From the IMG/VR virus record IMGVR_UViG_3300008050_000024, positions 1 through 64,000 of that record: DNA of 64,000 nt. One strand, given 5' to 3'. The notes beneath the pieces are model-generated. The model did no database searches. It had not been told where the DNA came from and saw only the letters and a list, made by a program, of their open reading frames with translations. Of this stretch, positions 40,890-49,670 are shown in pieces. The translations under genes were made by a program, and so were the position numbers. The stretch comes from a virus. Numbering within the stretch: the stretch's first letter is position 1; every line of letters starts with the position of its first letter.

Positions 40890-41962
40890 TTGTATGGTTT
40901 GCCGGCACGGTAGGGAACAGAATTGAAGTTGAAAACTTTTGCAAATATCGCTTGCATTCGTATCACAGCATCCAAGATGGCGCAGCTACTCGCAATGTCA
41001 TGCAAAACGAGGAACGGACGTACACTCTGTTCCTAGATAGTGGTGCTTTTTCCGCTTGGAACCTAGGCAAACCCATCCAAGTCCAAGACTATATCGATTA
41101 CGTCAAAAATAACTTGTCTAAAATCGATTATTATGTGGTACTGGACGTAATTACCCAAGTCCAAGCTTCGTGGGAAAATCAGTGCGCTATGGAGGCCCAG
41201 GGACTTAAACCCCTTCCAGTCTACCATACGGAAGATCCGTTTCCATACTTGGATCGCTGTTTACACTATGATTATTTCTGTTTAGGCGGGATGGCAAAAG
41301 GGTTTACGACAAAACAGCGTCGGGACTTTTTAGATGCCTGCTGGGAAAGAATGACAGACGCCGACGGGGCGCCTCTCACCAAGGTACACGGACTGGGAAT
41401 GACATCCATCGACTTAATGATGCGTTATCCCTGGTACTCGGTTGACAGCACGTCTTGGCTATTAGCCAGTGCCATGGGAAATATCCTACTCCCCCGGTTG
41501 ACCGAGTCCGGACCTGTATTTGATCAAAAGCCGTTGGTGCTGTCATCCTCCTCTCGGTCGCCTCAACAGGGTGATGACACAAAACACATACTAGCTATGA
41601 AAGGAAAAGAACGGGATCGTGTCTTTGGGTACTTGGCAGAATTGGGCGTCCCCTTGGGTGTATCGGAATTTGTCAAGTATGAAGGACAGGAGATTTTAGA
41701 AGGACAAAAGAAATGCAAAGACGGGAAGGGACAGGAGATTTTAGAAACCATCAAGGAAGAGGGTGTAGCAAACAGTCGATACAGTCGATTTATCGTCAAT
41801 GCGACATTCTTCAAACGATTAGCAGCTGGGTTGGGCAACTGGCGGGAACGTAGATTTGAACAAAAAAGAAAAGCCAAAAAAGGGTTCTTTTCAAAGAACG
41901 TATTTGTACAGCCTCCAGTAAAACGAGCGAAAGGAAAAGTGGATCATGATAAAAACAAATAG
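40886..41962 (+). CDS. dpdA: DpdA-like DNA 7-deazaguanine transglycosylase
   Basis: 358 residues of the TGT-like DpdA family, which swaps guanine in DNA for preQ0. Family motifs are visible: FLDSGAFSAWN (about 49-59), YYVVLDVITQ (about 83-92), YDYFCLGGMAKG (about 129-140) and KVHGLGMTS ... WYSVDSTSW (about 165-192). It overlaps the HAD gene by four bases. The C-terminal 90 residues are basic. The key evidence that the phage DNA carries a 7-deazaguanine base. Confidence 0.88.
   Translation: MIVWFAGTVGNRIEVENFCKYRLHSYHSIQDGAATRNVMQNEERTYTLFLDSGAFSAWNLGKPIQVQDYIDYVKNNLSKIDYYVVLDVITQVQASWENQCAMEAQGLKPLPVYHTEDPFPYLDRCLHYDYFCLGGMAKGFTTKQRRDFLDACWERMTDADGAPLTKVHGLGMTSIDLMMRYPWYSVDSTSWLLASAMGNILLPRLTESGPVFDQKPLVLSSSSRSPQQGDDTKHILAMKGKERDRVFGYLAELGVPLGVSEFVKYEGQEILEGQKKCKDGKGQEILETIKEEGVANSRYSRFIVNATFFKRLAAGLGNWRERRFEQKRKAKKGFFSKNVFVQPPVKRAKGKVDHDKNK
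41684..41746 (+). repeat. 18-bp direct repeat within dpdA
   Basis: GGACAGGAGATTTTAGAA occurs at 41684-41701 and again at 41729-41746, encoding a duplicated GQEILE peptide. This looks like a local duplication in the C-terminal tail. Confidence 0.7.
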
Positions 41963-42989
41963 GGAATACCTTTTAGACCTGCTCCGGCTATTGAAGCCGG
42001 GATTGTCTGAAAAGGATTTAGTAGAGGAATTCGGCGCATTGCGCATTTGTCAAGGCACACTCGTCACCTACAACGACAAAATATCCGTCCAAGTACCTGC
42101 GCCACCCGGCTTAGAGGCACTTAACGGCATTGCAGTGAGGGTTCAGCCCCTTTATGAAATCCTATCAAAAATGGATGATACCGATATTGCATTATTGGCA
42201 GGAGAAGACAACCTTGAAATACGAGGAGCCCGAAACAAAGCCGAGCTTAAACTTCAAATCGTACAGGAAGAAATTCCCATTTGGAACGACATCGCCGCCC
42301 TAGAACAGCACGGAGGCTGGAGTGAGTTTCCCAAAGAATGCATTGACGCTATTCAAATGTGTCTATTCTGTTGTTCTAAAAACATGATGGACGGTGTGTT
42401 GACGTGCCTACACTTTACAGATTCAATGGTTGAGGGTTGTGATAACTATCGACTAGTCCGATATGCCTGGCCCGTACCGCTGCCCTCCTTTGGCGGACAC
42501 ATTATGATCCCGGGAGGTGCACTGTCCACATTGAGCCAGTATCCCATTTCAGAGATTGGATTGACCGATGCCTGGATACACTTCAGAACAGAGCAGGGCG
42601 TGGTGTATTCATGTCGTACGTTTGCCGGCGAATACCCAGACACGGCTGGGTTTCTTGAGGTAACAGGAGACGCAATTAAACTCCCTTCACAGATCACAGA
42701 TGTGATGGAGCGTGCCGCTGTGTTTTGCGACGACAAGTTTGAAGACGAGCAACTTGTAGATATTGAATTACAGGGCCAGGGCAAGGTTTTGATCTCCTCC
42801 AAAGGATCCGACGGCTCATTCATGGAACAGCGGGTTCTTCGGTACGCAGGTCCGCCCAGGAAGTTCCAAGTGCATCCTGAATTTATCTCGGGAGTAATGT
42901 CAATCACGGATGACGCCATTATCGGCGAGGCTAGCCTCAAACTGGAAAAGGGCCCACTAGTTCATGTCGTACTATTGAGTGACGAGTAG
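41946..42989 (+). CDS. DNA sliding clamp (DnaN-like)
   Basis: 347 residues, the usual size of a three-domain bacterial beta clamp. The pattern of strands and the central GVLTCLHFTDSMVEGCDNYR (cf. DnaN G-x-L-x-x-T-x-x-x-A-T-D-x-x-R-L) support this, as does the end LVHVVLLSDE. It overlaps dpdA by 17 bases. It would tether the polymerase at 42999. Together with the DnaX-like loader at 46108 it makes a phage-encoded processivity system. Confidence 0.75.
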   Translation: MIKTNREYLLDLLRLLKPGLSEKDLVEEFGALRICQGTLVTYNDKISVQVPAPPGLEALNGIAVRVQPLYEILSKMDDTDIALLAGEDNLEIRGARNKAELKLQIVQEEIPIWNDIAALEQHGGWSEFPKECIDAIQMCLFCCSKNMMDGVLTCLHFTDSMVEGCDNYRLVRYAWPVPLPSFGGHIMIPGGALSTLSQYPISEIGLTDAWIHFRTEQGVVYSCRTFAGEYPDTAGFLEVTGDAIKLPSQITDVMERAAVFCDDKFEDEQLVDIELQGQGKVLISSKGSDGSFMEQRVLRYAGPPRKFQVHPEFISGVMSITDDAIIGEASLKLEKGPLVHVVLLSDE

Positions 42990-42998
42990 AAAGAGCTT

Positions 42999-45725
42999 AT
43001 GAAATCTTTTTTTAGTAAGTCAGATCCCCTTTTAAAGCAAAAGGGATATTCGGGGAGTTGCCATACTTGCCGGCTGTATCTAACTTGCCAGAGCCCTAAA
43101 ATGGTAGCATCTGGGATGGGTAATCGTAGAATCCTTCTAATAGGTGAAGCGCCAGGAGAAGCAGAAGACGCCAGAGGGGAAGCAATGGTTGGGCCCTCTG
43201 GTCAGTTCCTGGAACAGACACTCCGGGCTAATGGTATTCTAATGTATGAGGACTGCTGGAAAACCTACGCACTCCAATGCCGTCCTCCTAAAGGAAAGCA
43301 GATAACCGATGAGAGTTTATCTGCTTGTAGGACTCGAGTCATAAAAGAAATAGAAACACTCAAACCCCATCTAATCATTTTGCTAGGAAAAACGCCTTTG
43401 TCCAACGTGCTGTTAGAAGAGTTAGATTCCGAGTTTACTGGAGCCATTGCCTCTTGGCGAGGTAGAGTGATTCCCTTTTATAAGTGGAATTGCTGGGTGG
43501 CTGTGGTATCTAATCCGGCATTCGTCCTAAAATCAGACACTAAGAAGGATTGCAATGCGCTACTTTTTAAGCAAGATATAGCAAAGAGCATCCAATACAT
43601 AAATAAACCCCTTCCGGCGCCTATAGAGGAGCGTAGACACGTGCTCGGAACTCGGGAGGCTGTGGCCTTCTTGTCTAAATTGATCGTACGACCACCTGGA
43701 AACCGTGTCGCATACGATTATGAAGGAACAGGACTAAAGCCTCACGCAAAGGGACATGGCATTGTCTGTGTAGGATTAGCCGTAAATGAATCAGACGTGT
43801 ACTCATTTCTTCTACCCCACATTGATCCTAAATGGACTGATGCTGAAATGCAGGAACATCTCCAACCTGAAGAGTTTCAGCTTATCTGTCTTTGGCGGCG
43901 ATTCCTAGCAAGTGAACTGGTAAAGAAAACAGCACATCATTTGAAATTTGAACACAGCTGGTCTAAAGAGATCTACGGAACTGAGGTGAGGGGGTGGGAG
44001 TGGTGTTCAATGGAAGCTGCTCACATCTTGGACAATACGGAAGGAACAAACGGATTGAAATTCCTTGTGTTTGTTGAGTTTGGCATCACGGACTATAACG
44101 CCGATGTGTCGCAATACTTAAAATCCAGCAAAAAGGAAGAAAAGAGAGTAGGCAAAAACGCCATAAACCGAATCCATCAGTGTAGCAAGCAACTGCTACT
44201 CGAATACGTAGGTGGCGATGCCTTGTACCAATGGCATCTAGGAGAACGACAAAGACAGCAGATGGAAACGCATAAGTTTCGATATCCTCCTAATGTTCTC
44301 ACAATACATGACGCATACGACTTGTTTCACGAAGGTGCTATTGTCCTGGCCGAGATTGAAGCCCACGGAGTAGCCATTGATACAAAGTATTCGACGCAGA
44401 CCATGCAGGAACTCAATGGCCAGATTGAGGGGATCAAAAACGACCTAAAGGAAACCGAGGTGTACAAAGCATGGTATCAAAAATACGGATTCAATACCAA
44501 TGTAGAATCCGGGGCCCAGCTAGCCGATGTGCTCTATAACATCCTGGGTCTTACTCCCACCAAAATGTCTGAAAGTGGAGAACAGGGGTCAACAGACCAC
44601 GAAGCCGTAGCCGGTCTCATCGGAACCGTACAAGGAATTGAAGAAATAGCCCGCATAGGCAAATTAAGGAAAATATCAAGCACATACCTAGGCGGATACT
44701 TGAGGGAAAGCGTTGACGGTATCATACACCCCTTCTTTCATTTGCACATTCCCAGGACATTCCGATCCTGTAGCCGTAACCCTAACTTTCAAAACGTCCC
44801 GAAACGGGACTATGAGAGTATGTCAATCACACGTCGATCCATTATACCCCGCCCTGGACACGTTCTTGTCGAGATTGACTTCTCAAATATCGAAGTTCGC
44901 ATCAGCGCCTGCTATCACAATGACAAGCAGATGATCATCTACATCAAAGATCCCACTACGGACATGCACAGAGACCAAGCCATTGAAGTATTCAAAATGC
45001 AGCCTTCTTGGTGGCACGGATTAACTAAGCCCCAAGAGAAGAAAATGAAGCCTATCCGACATACAGCAAAGAACAAATTTGTATTCCCTCAATTTTACGG
45101 AGACTACTTTGTTAGTTGCGCCCAGGCTATGTGGCAGGAAGCCGCTGAACATACGCTTTTCAATGATGTTCCACTACTTGAACACATGAGATCTCAAGGC
45201 ATTGGTACCTTAGAATCCTTCACTCAGCACATGAAAGAGGTCGAACACAGGTTTTGGCATGAACGCTTCCCAGAGTACACAGCTTGGAAGGAACAGTGGT
45301 ATAAGGATTACATTGCCCGGGGTTGGTTTATAATGAAAACCGGGTTCAAATCAGAAGGGCTGTTTACCAGAAATGAAGTAATCAATCACCCTGTACAAGG
45401 ACCAGCATTTCATTGCCTTTTATGGAGTGTCATTCAAATGCACAAGGAATTAAAAGCCCAAAACAGCCAGTCACGTATTTGTGCACAGATTCACGATTCC
45501 ATGTTTTTAGATGCAGACCCGGATGATTTAGACTTTATTTTCGAGAAATCTACAGAGATAATGACACAGCGGTTGGTAGACGAATGGAAGTGGATCACAG
45601 TCCCATTGGCGATAGAACACGATGTCAGCAGGGTAGACGGGACTTGGCAAGAACAGACGACATTACCGTGGGATAAGTTAAAGAACAGACAAGAGGATAT
45701 CCGTACGTTTTTAGCGAGTATATAG
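42999..45725 (+). CDS. Family A DNA polymerase fused to an N-terminal uracil-DNA glycosylase domain
   Basis: 908 residues. N-terminal UDG-like domain (1-200): Cys21, Cys24, Cys30 and Cys94 as a 4Fe-4S set, plus GEAPGEAEDARGEAMVGPSG. 3'-5' exonuclease: AYDYEGTGL (about 236-244) with the D-x-E pair. Polymerase: motif A EIDFSNIEVRI (about 625-635), motif B RHTAKNKFVFPQFYG, motif C QIHDSMFLD (about 830-838), where the usual HDE is HDS. This is the replicative polymerase. The fusion places a uracil sensor or excision domain at the fork. Confidence 0.93.
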   Translation: MKSFFSKSDPLLKQKGYSGSCHTCRLYLTCQSPKMVASGMGNRRILLIGEAPGEAEDARGEAMVGPSGQFLEQTLRANGILMYEDCWKTYALQCRPPKGKQITDESLSACRTRVIKEIETLKPHLIILLGKTPLSNVLLEELDSEFTGAIASWRGRVIPFYKWNCWVAVVSNPAFVLKSDTKKDCNALLFKQDIAKSIQYINKPLPAPIEERRHVLGTREAVAFLSKLIVRPPGNRVAYDYEGTGLKPHAKGHGIVCVGLAVNESDVYSFLLPHIDPKWTDAEMQEHLQPEEFQLICLWRRFLASELVKKTAHHLKFEHSWSKEIYGTEVRGWEWCSMEAAHILDNTEGTNGLKFLVFVEFGITDYNADVSQYLKSSKKEEKRVGKNAINRIHQCSKQLLLEYVGGDALYQWHLGERQRQQMETHKFRYPPNVLTIHDAYDLFHEGAIVLAEIEAHGVAIDTKYSTQTMQELNGQIEGIKNDLKETEVYKAWYQKYGFNTNVESGAQLADVLYNILGLTPTKMSESGEQGSTDHEAVAGLIGTVQGIEEIARIGKLRKISSTYLGGYLRESVDGIIHPFFHLHIPRTFRSCSRNPNFQNVPKRDYESMSITRRSIIPRPGHVLVEIDFSNIEVRISACYHNDKQMIIYIKDPTTDMHRDQAIEVFKMQPSWWHGLTKPQEKKMKPIRHTAKNKFVFPQFYGDYFVSCAQAMWQEAAEHTLFNDVPLLEHMRSQGIGTLESFTQHMKEVEHRFWHERFPEYTAWKEQWYKDYIARGWFIMKTGFKSEGLFTRNEVINHPVQGPAFHCLLWSVIQMHKELKAQNSQSRICAQIHDSMFLDADPDDLDFIFEKSTEIMTQRLVDEWKWITVPLAIEHDVSRVDGTWQEQTTLPWDKLKNRQEDIRTFLASI

Positions 45726-45746
45726 ATTTAGTTGTTTATATAAGTC

Positions 45747-45776
45747 TTTACTTCGTATATAAAAGTATGTTATACT
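45747..45776 (+). promoter_or_regulatory. Promoter for the clamp-loader operon
   Basis: TTTACT (45747-45752), 18-base spacer, TATACT (45771-45776). A strong AAGGAGG ribosome site follows in the leader. A short A-T rich region precedes. Confidence 0.6.
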
Positions 45777-45815
45777 CTATTATTCGTATGAGAGTTTTTA
45801 AGGAGGTTTGTATAG

Positions 45816-46172
45816 ATGGAGCGAACAATGCCTATCTCAGGAACTAACTCCTGTTCCGATAACGCACCACCAAAGATGACCCGGACATCGTTTCCTGGTC
45901 ATACGGTTACAAAGGGCTACTATCGAATGTTCGTGGATAATCGTACCATGAAGAATATAGTAGGCGGCATGAGGACTGTGTTCATTCACAGAAAAAGAAA
46001 ATGGGTCAGGATTTACGACCCGTTCACTTCTTCAGGATCTGCCCAACTATCTAAAGGCATGTTTGACACGATGACGGTAGAGCTCCTGACGCCAAAGCAA
46101 CAGGCGTATGCGCAAAAGAAAGACAGGAGATTACGTGGGTTTATACCAGAAGCATCGTCCCTCGACCTTTGA
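45816..46172 (+). CDS. Hypothetical protein, 118 aa
   Basis: AAGGAGG before the ATG. Basic, with Thr/Ser-rich N-terminus and a strand-rich centre (MKNIVGGMRTVFIHRKRKWV). Its last 65 bases overlap the clamp-loader start. First gene of the 45747 promoter unit. No motif recognised. Confidence 0.6.
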   Translation: MERTMPISGTNSCSDNAPPKMTRTSFPGHTVTKGYYRMFVDNRTMKNIVGGMRTVFIHRKRKWVRIYDPFTSSGSAQLSKGMFDTMTVELLTPKQQAYAQKKDRRLRGFIPEASSLDL

Positions 46173-47064
46173 CGGGGTCATAGGGAACAAGGAAGTAGTA
46201 GCGTCGCTTAAGACAATCTTAGCTAGGCCTAAAGAGCACATTCCAAAGGCCTTTCTTTTATCAGGACCTAGTGGCTGTGGCAAAACTACGATTGCCCGCA
46301 TTATACGGGACGTGCTAGGCTGTGCCATTTTTGATTTTAAGGAAGTTGATACCGCAGACATGCGAGGTATTGACATGGTGCGGGAACTCAACCGTATCGC
46401 TCATTACAAGACCACAGGAGGTTCCTGCCGGGTTATCCTTTTGGACGAATGCCACAAGATGACCAACGATGCCCAGAACGCCTTACTCAAGTTGCTGGAA
46501 GATCCTCCACCCAATGTCTTTTTCATACTGGCCACAACAGATCCCCAGAAACTAATCAAAACAATCATTACTCGTTGCACGTCCTTTGAACTGAAACCCC
46601 TACCCCAAAATGAGTTATGCTTACTACTGATGAAAGTAGCCCGTGCCGAGGGCAAACTCATAAAGCCGACGTCACTCCAAAAGATAACCGAAGGAGCCAA
46701 CGGCAGTCCTCGAGGCGCTCTCCAGATTCTAGAAAAAGTAATAGACTACCCCATTGATCAACTAGAAGAATTGATTACCAATATGGAGAGTTTTGATGCA
46801 CGTGGTATCGATTTAGCACGTGCCTTAATAAAACGGGCGCACTGGAGTGAGATCCTCAAGATTTTAGCCGGTCTAACCGAGCCAGAAGAGTCCATTAGAC
46901 GCTGTATCTTAGGATATAGCACGACTGTATTATCAAACCCCAAGACGTCAACAGCAGATCAAGCTCGGGCATACGTATTGTTGACCTGTTTCGAACGCCC
47001 GTACTACGATACAGGAAGAGCGGGGCTTATCATGTCCTGCTATGAAGCAAAGGCAACCAAATGA
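46108..47064 (+). CDS. Clamp-loader AAA+ subunit (DnaX/RFC-like)
   Basis: 318 residues. RFC box YQKHRPSTFDGVIGN (about 13-27), Walker A GPSGCGKTT (about 53-61), Walker B VILLDECHK (about 109-117), sensor-1 ILATTDPQKLIKTIITRC (about 139-156), and a C-terminal helical collar. It loads the sliding clamp at primer ends. No zinc site is present in the AAA+ domain, unlike bacterial DnaX. It overlaps the previous gene. Confidence 0.9.
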   Translation: MRKRKTGDYVGLYQKHRPSTFDGVIGNKEVVASLKTILARPKEHIPKAFLLSGPSGCGKTTIARIIRDVLGCAIFDFKEVDTADMRGIDMVRELNRIAHYKTTGGSCRVILLDECHKMTNDAQNALLKLLEDPPPNVFFILATTDPQKLIKTIITRCTSFELKPLPQNELCLLLMKVARAEGKLIKPTSLQKITEGANGSPRGALQILEKVIDYPIDQLEELITNMESFDARGIDLARALIKRAHWSEILKILAGLTEPEESIRRCILGYSTTVLSNPKTSTADQARAYVLLTCFERPYYDTGRAGLIMSCYEAKATK

Positions 47065-47615
47065 CAACAGTTATAATTGAATCAGAAGAAGATTTCAAAC
47101 ATCGCATACGGCTTAATATGGGTGAGCTTGAGGAATTGTTTTTTGAGCATCCCGCAATCGTAGCCGAATATGGCGAACTTGCTGCGAAAGCTGAGCGTGC
47201 CTACAATCTCGCTCACGAAACAGCACGGGAAACCCTTTTTGGTATTATGAACGATGCTAGAAAGAGTCCCACAGACTATGGGATCGTGTCGGCCCGTTCA
47301 GCTCCTCCCGAAGGCGCTATAGAGAGCACGGCACGGTCCGAACAAAGTGTAATTGACGCCCGCAGGGCAGAAGTAGAGGCACAGTCCATTTGGAATATAA
47401 CCAAAGGACGAATGCAAGCTCTACACCACAGGAAAAAAATCATAGAGTCACTTGTAAACCTAACGCACATGGGGTTTTTTGCTGCTCCTAAAGATGCGCC
47501 TGGGGCACGATTGACTCCAACTAAGGAAAAGTCACAAGCTATCAATGAATCAGTGGACGCCGCAATCCGGCGATCACGCAATTTACCACATCCATTGGAG
47601 GGAACACATGAATAG
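47061..47615 (+). CDS. Hypothetical recombination-associated protein, 184 aa
   Basis: ATGA overlap with the clamp loader. Mostly helical and charged with a central coiled segment (ARRAEVEAQSIWNITKGRMQ). In many phages a small helical protein just before the ssDNA-binding protein is a recombination mediator of UvsY type; this fits the position but the sequence resemblance is not clear to me. Confidence 0.6.
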   Translation: MTTVIIESEEDFKHRIRLNMGELEELFFEHPAIVAEYGELAAKAERAYNLAHETARETLFGIMNDARKSPTDYGIVSARSAPPEGAIESTARSEQSVIDARRAEVEAQSIWNITKGRMQALHHRKKIIESLVNLTHMGFFAAPKDAPGARLTPTKEKSQAINESVDAAIRRSRNLPHPLEGTHE

Positions 47616-49221
47616 ATCGGAACGAGCACAGGCACAGAGGGACAGGATCAAACAAGATGCTGTTGCCTCTCAATCAAAAGGAGCGGATTACTTAGGAAAT
47701 TCCAAGTTTCCTATAAAGACGCTCAACCTCAAAACAGGCACCCATTTTTTGGATTTCATGCCCTATGATGTTACTATGGAGGGATCTCCTCACAAGGTAA
47801 TACCGGGCGACATTTGGTACAGGAGGAGTATCCTACTTCACCGAAACATCGGTTCAGAAAACATCAAACTGGTTTGTCCCAAAACCTTTGGGAAAGATAA
47901 ACCCTGCCCCATTTGTGCCCATCGTAACTATCTACAAGGGCTCGGAGATCCTTCCATGGACGCTCTTATCAGCTCGATTAAGCACCATGAACGTACTTTG
48001 TTTAATGTGGTGGATCTTAATAATTCGTCCGTGGGTACTCAAATACTGGATGCCGGGGATTTCCTGTTTACTAACTTAATGATGAAGGAAGTTAATGAGA
48101 ATGATGATTTCCTCTACTTCACTGAGTTGGAGGGTGGGTATCAAGTCAAAATCCGAATGGATGAGAGTAGTTTCCAGGGACGCAGTTTTCCAAAGGCTGG
48201 TCGATTCGATTTCATACCCAGGGATTACACGTACCCAGAAGCCGCTATGCAGGCTGTTCATGATTTGGATGCCATCATCATCGTGCAACCCTATGAAGAA
48301 ATCAAAGAGTTGTTTTTTGAAGGAGAAGAGCCTCCTGTTGCTGGGGCAACCACTGTTTCTGTTCCTGGTGCCGTAGCCGGCGCAGCTCCCGCTGCTAATT
48401 CTGTTGCGAGTTTTATGCCAGCCGGTGCTGTTCCTTCAGGGACTGCTCCAGGTGCTGCCGCTGTTAGTCCTCCAGCTTTAGCCACAACGCAACCCGCCGC
48501 TCCTCCCGCATCAGTACCAGCGGCGCAACAAGCCGCACCGGGACCAGTAGCTCAACAAGCAGTACCGGCGCCAGCAGCTCAACAGGCCGCCGCTCCTGCG
48601 CCGGCTACTCCTGGAGTAATAACAAGAGACCCCATGCCAGAACAAAAGGCGAATGAGGCTCCCACGCAAACAGCTCCTCTAGCCACGGCACCTCAACGCA
48701 CAAACCCTCCCGGGACTGTAGCTGCTCAAGCCCCTCCCGCTGCTCCTCCTGCTGGGATACAGAGAAGTGCCCCTGCCGGAGCGGCAATCACTCAACCTAC
48801 CGAAATACCAACTCCCCCAAAAAAGGCGCCTCCTGGTCCTACCGGATATGAGCCTTGTATTGCCTGCCAAGAAACAGGCGTACCCTCAAATGGAATTGGT
48901 GACTGTTTCCCTTGCAAAGGATTTGGTTGGTTGACTGTGCAGGCCCCCCCTGCACAGCAACCACCCGCCCAGCCTCCTGCGGTTTCCCCTCAAGCTGTTG
49001 CACCCCCAGCAGCGACTCCCCCGCAGGAGGCTCCAGTAAATCAAGTTCCCGCCCCAGCAGCACAAGTGCCCGTGCAACAACAGGCCGCTACTCCGGGAGG
49101 AACGTGTCCAGATCCCGCTGGTACCTTTGGTGTTTCTACAAACGACATTCCCGCCTGTACAGCCTGCCCCTTATGGGAAGCTTGTGCGGATCGTAAGTTC
49201 GGAGACACCGTCCCATTCTAG
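47608..49221 (+). CDS. ssDNA-binding protein (gp32-like) with Ala/Pro linkers and extra zinc modules
   Basis: 537 residues from the ATG at 47608. Residues about 15-230 form a gp32-like core with a zinc site at Cys91, Cys101 and Cys104 (CPKTFGKDKPCPICAHR). Then follow over 150 residues of Ala/Pro/Gln repeats (AAQQAAPGPVAQQAVPAPAA). A second zinc unit of DnaJ type, CIACQETG ... CFPCKGFG, is at about 415-435, and a third Cys cluster (CPDPAG, CTACPLWEAC) is at the C-terminus. The T4 protein has only the first zinc site. The tails may recruit replication partners. Confidence 0.78.
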   Translation: MNRSERAQAQRDRIKQDAVASQSKGADYLGNSKFPIKTLNLKTGTHFLDFMPYDVTMEGSPHKVIPGDIWYRRSILLHRNIGSENIKLVCPKTFGKDKPCPICAHRNYLQGLGDPSMDALISSIKHHERTLFNVVDLNNSSVGTQILDAGDFLFTNLMMKEVNENDDFLYFTELEGGYQVKIRMDESSFQGRSFPKAGRFDFIPRDYTYPEAAMQAVHDLDAIIIVQPYEEIKELFFEGEEPPVAGATTVSVPGAVAGAAPAANSVASFMPAGAVPSGTAPGAAAVSPPALATTQPAAPPASVPAAQQAAPGPVAQQAVPAPAAQQAAAPAPATPGVITRDPMPEQKANEAPTQTAPLATAPQRTNPPGTVAAQAPPAAPPAGIQRSAPAGAAITQPTEIPTPPKKAPPGPTGYEPCIACQETGVPSNGIGDCFPCKGFGWLTVQAPPAQQPPAQPPAVSPQAVAPPAATPPQEAPVNQVPAPAAQVPVQQQAATPGGTCPDPAGTFGVSTNDIPACTACPLWEACADRKFGDTVPF

Positions 49222-49256
49222 ATTGCAAAGGGATTGGAACGGAAAGGAAAATAGTT

Positions 49257-49670
49257 GTGAATGAGTTAGATGAAAACCTATTAGAAGACCCGCCAACAAA
49301 GAAGAGTTCCAAGTATTTTGCTGCTTGGACTAAGCCGGAGATTGTGGATCGTTTGGATTTAGCATGGGCAAGTACAGGCGCTCGTAGCCGGGCCCATTGC
49401 TTGAAAGCACTGGTTAATGATTTTATTAACCAAGCCAGTAATTCTGAGGATCGATGCATTACACGGATGGCGGAGGAAATGGCGAACGTCTGGCTAACTC
49501 GCACGTTTCAATCCCTCCCCGGTTTTTTAGACGAAGTGCGTCTAAAGTACACAAAGATGAAACTACCAACAAAGTACATTGAACAGGTATGTGAAAAGAT
49601 AAAGGTTATAATCAATGAAAAGAACGAACACGCCCGACGAGCAAACTTCGGAACCCCCGAAAATAAGTAG
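49257..49670 (+). CDS. Possible ribbon-helix-helix-like protein, 137 aa
   Basis: GTG start nine bases after AAAGGA. Residues 20-60 (YFAAWTKPEIVDRLDLAWAS; SRAHCLKALVNDFINQ) look like a ribbon-helix-helix DNA-binding unit: a strand, then two helices. The rest is helical. It may be a regulator of the neighbouring recombination genes. Its end overlaps the UvsX start by 56 bases. Confidence 0.55.
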   Translation: MNELDENLLEDPPTKKSSKYFAAWTKPEIVDRLDLAWASTGARSRAHCLKALVNDFINQASNSEDRCITRMAEEMANVWLTRTFQSLPGFLDEVRLKYTKMKLPTKYIEQVCEKIKVIINEKNEHARRANFGTPENK

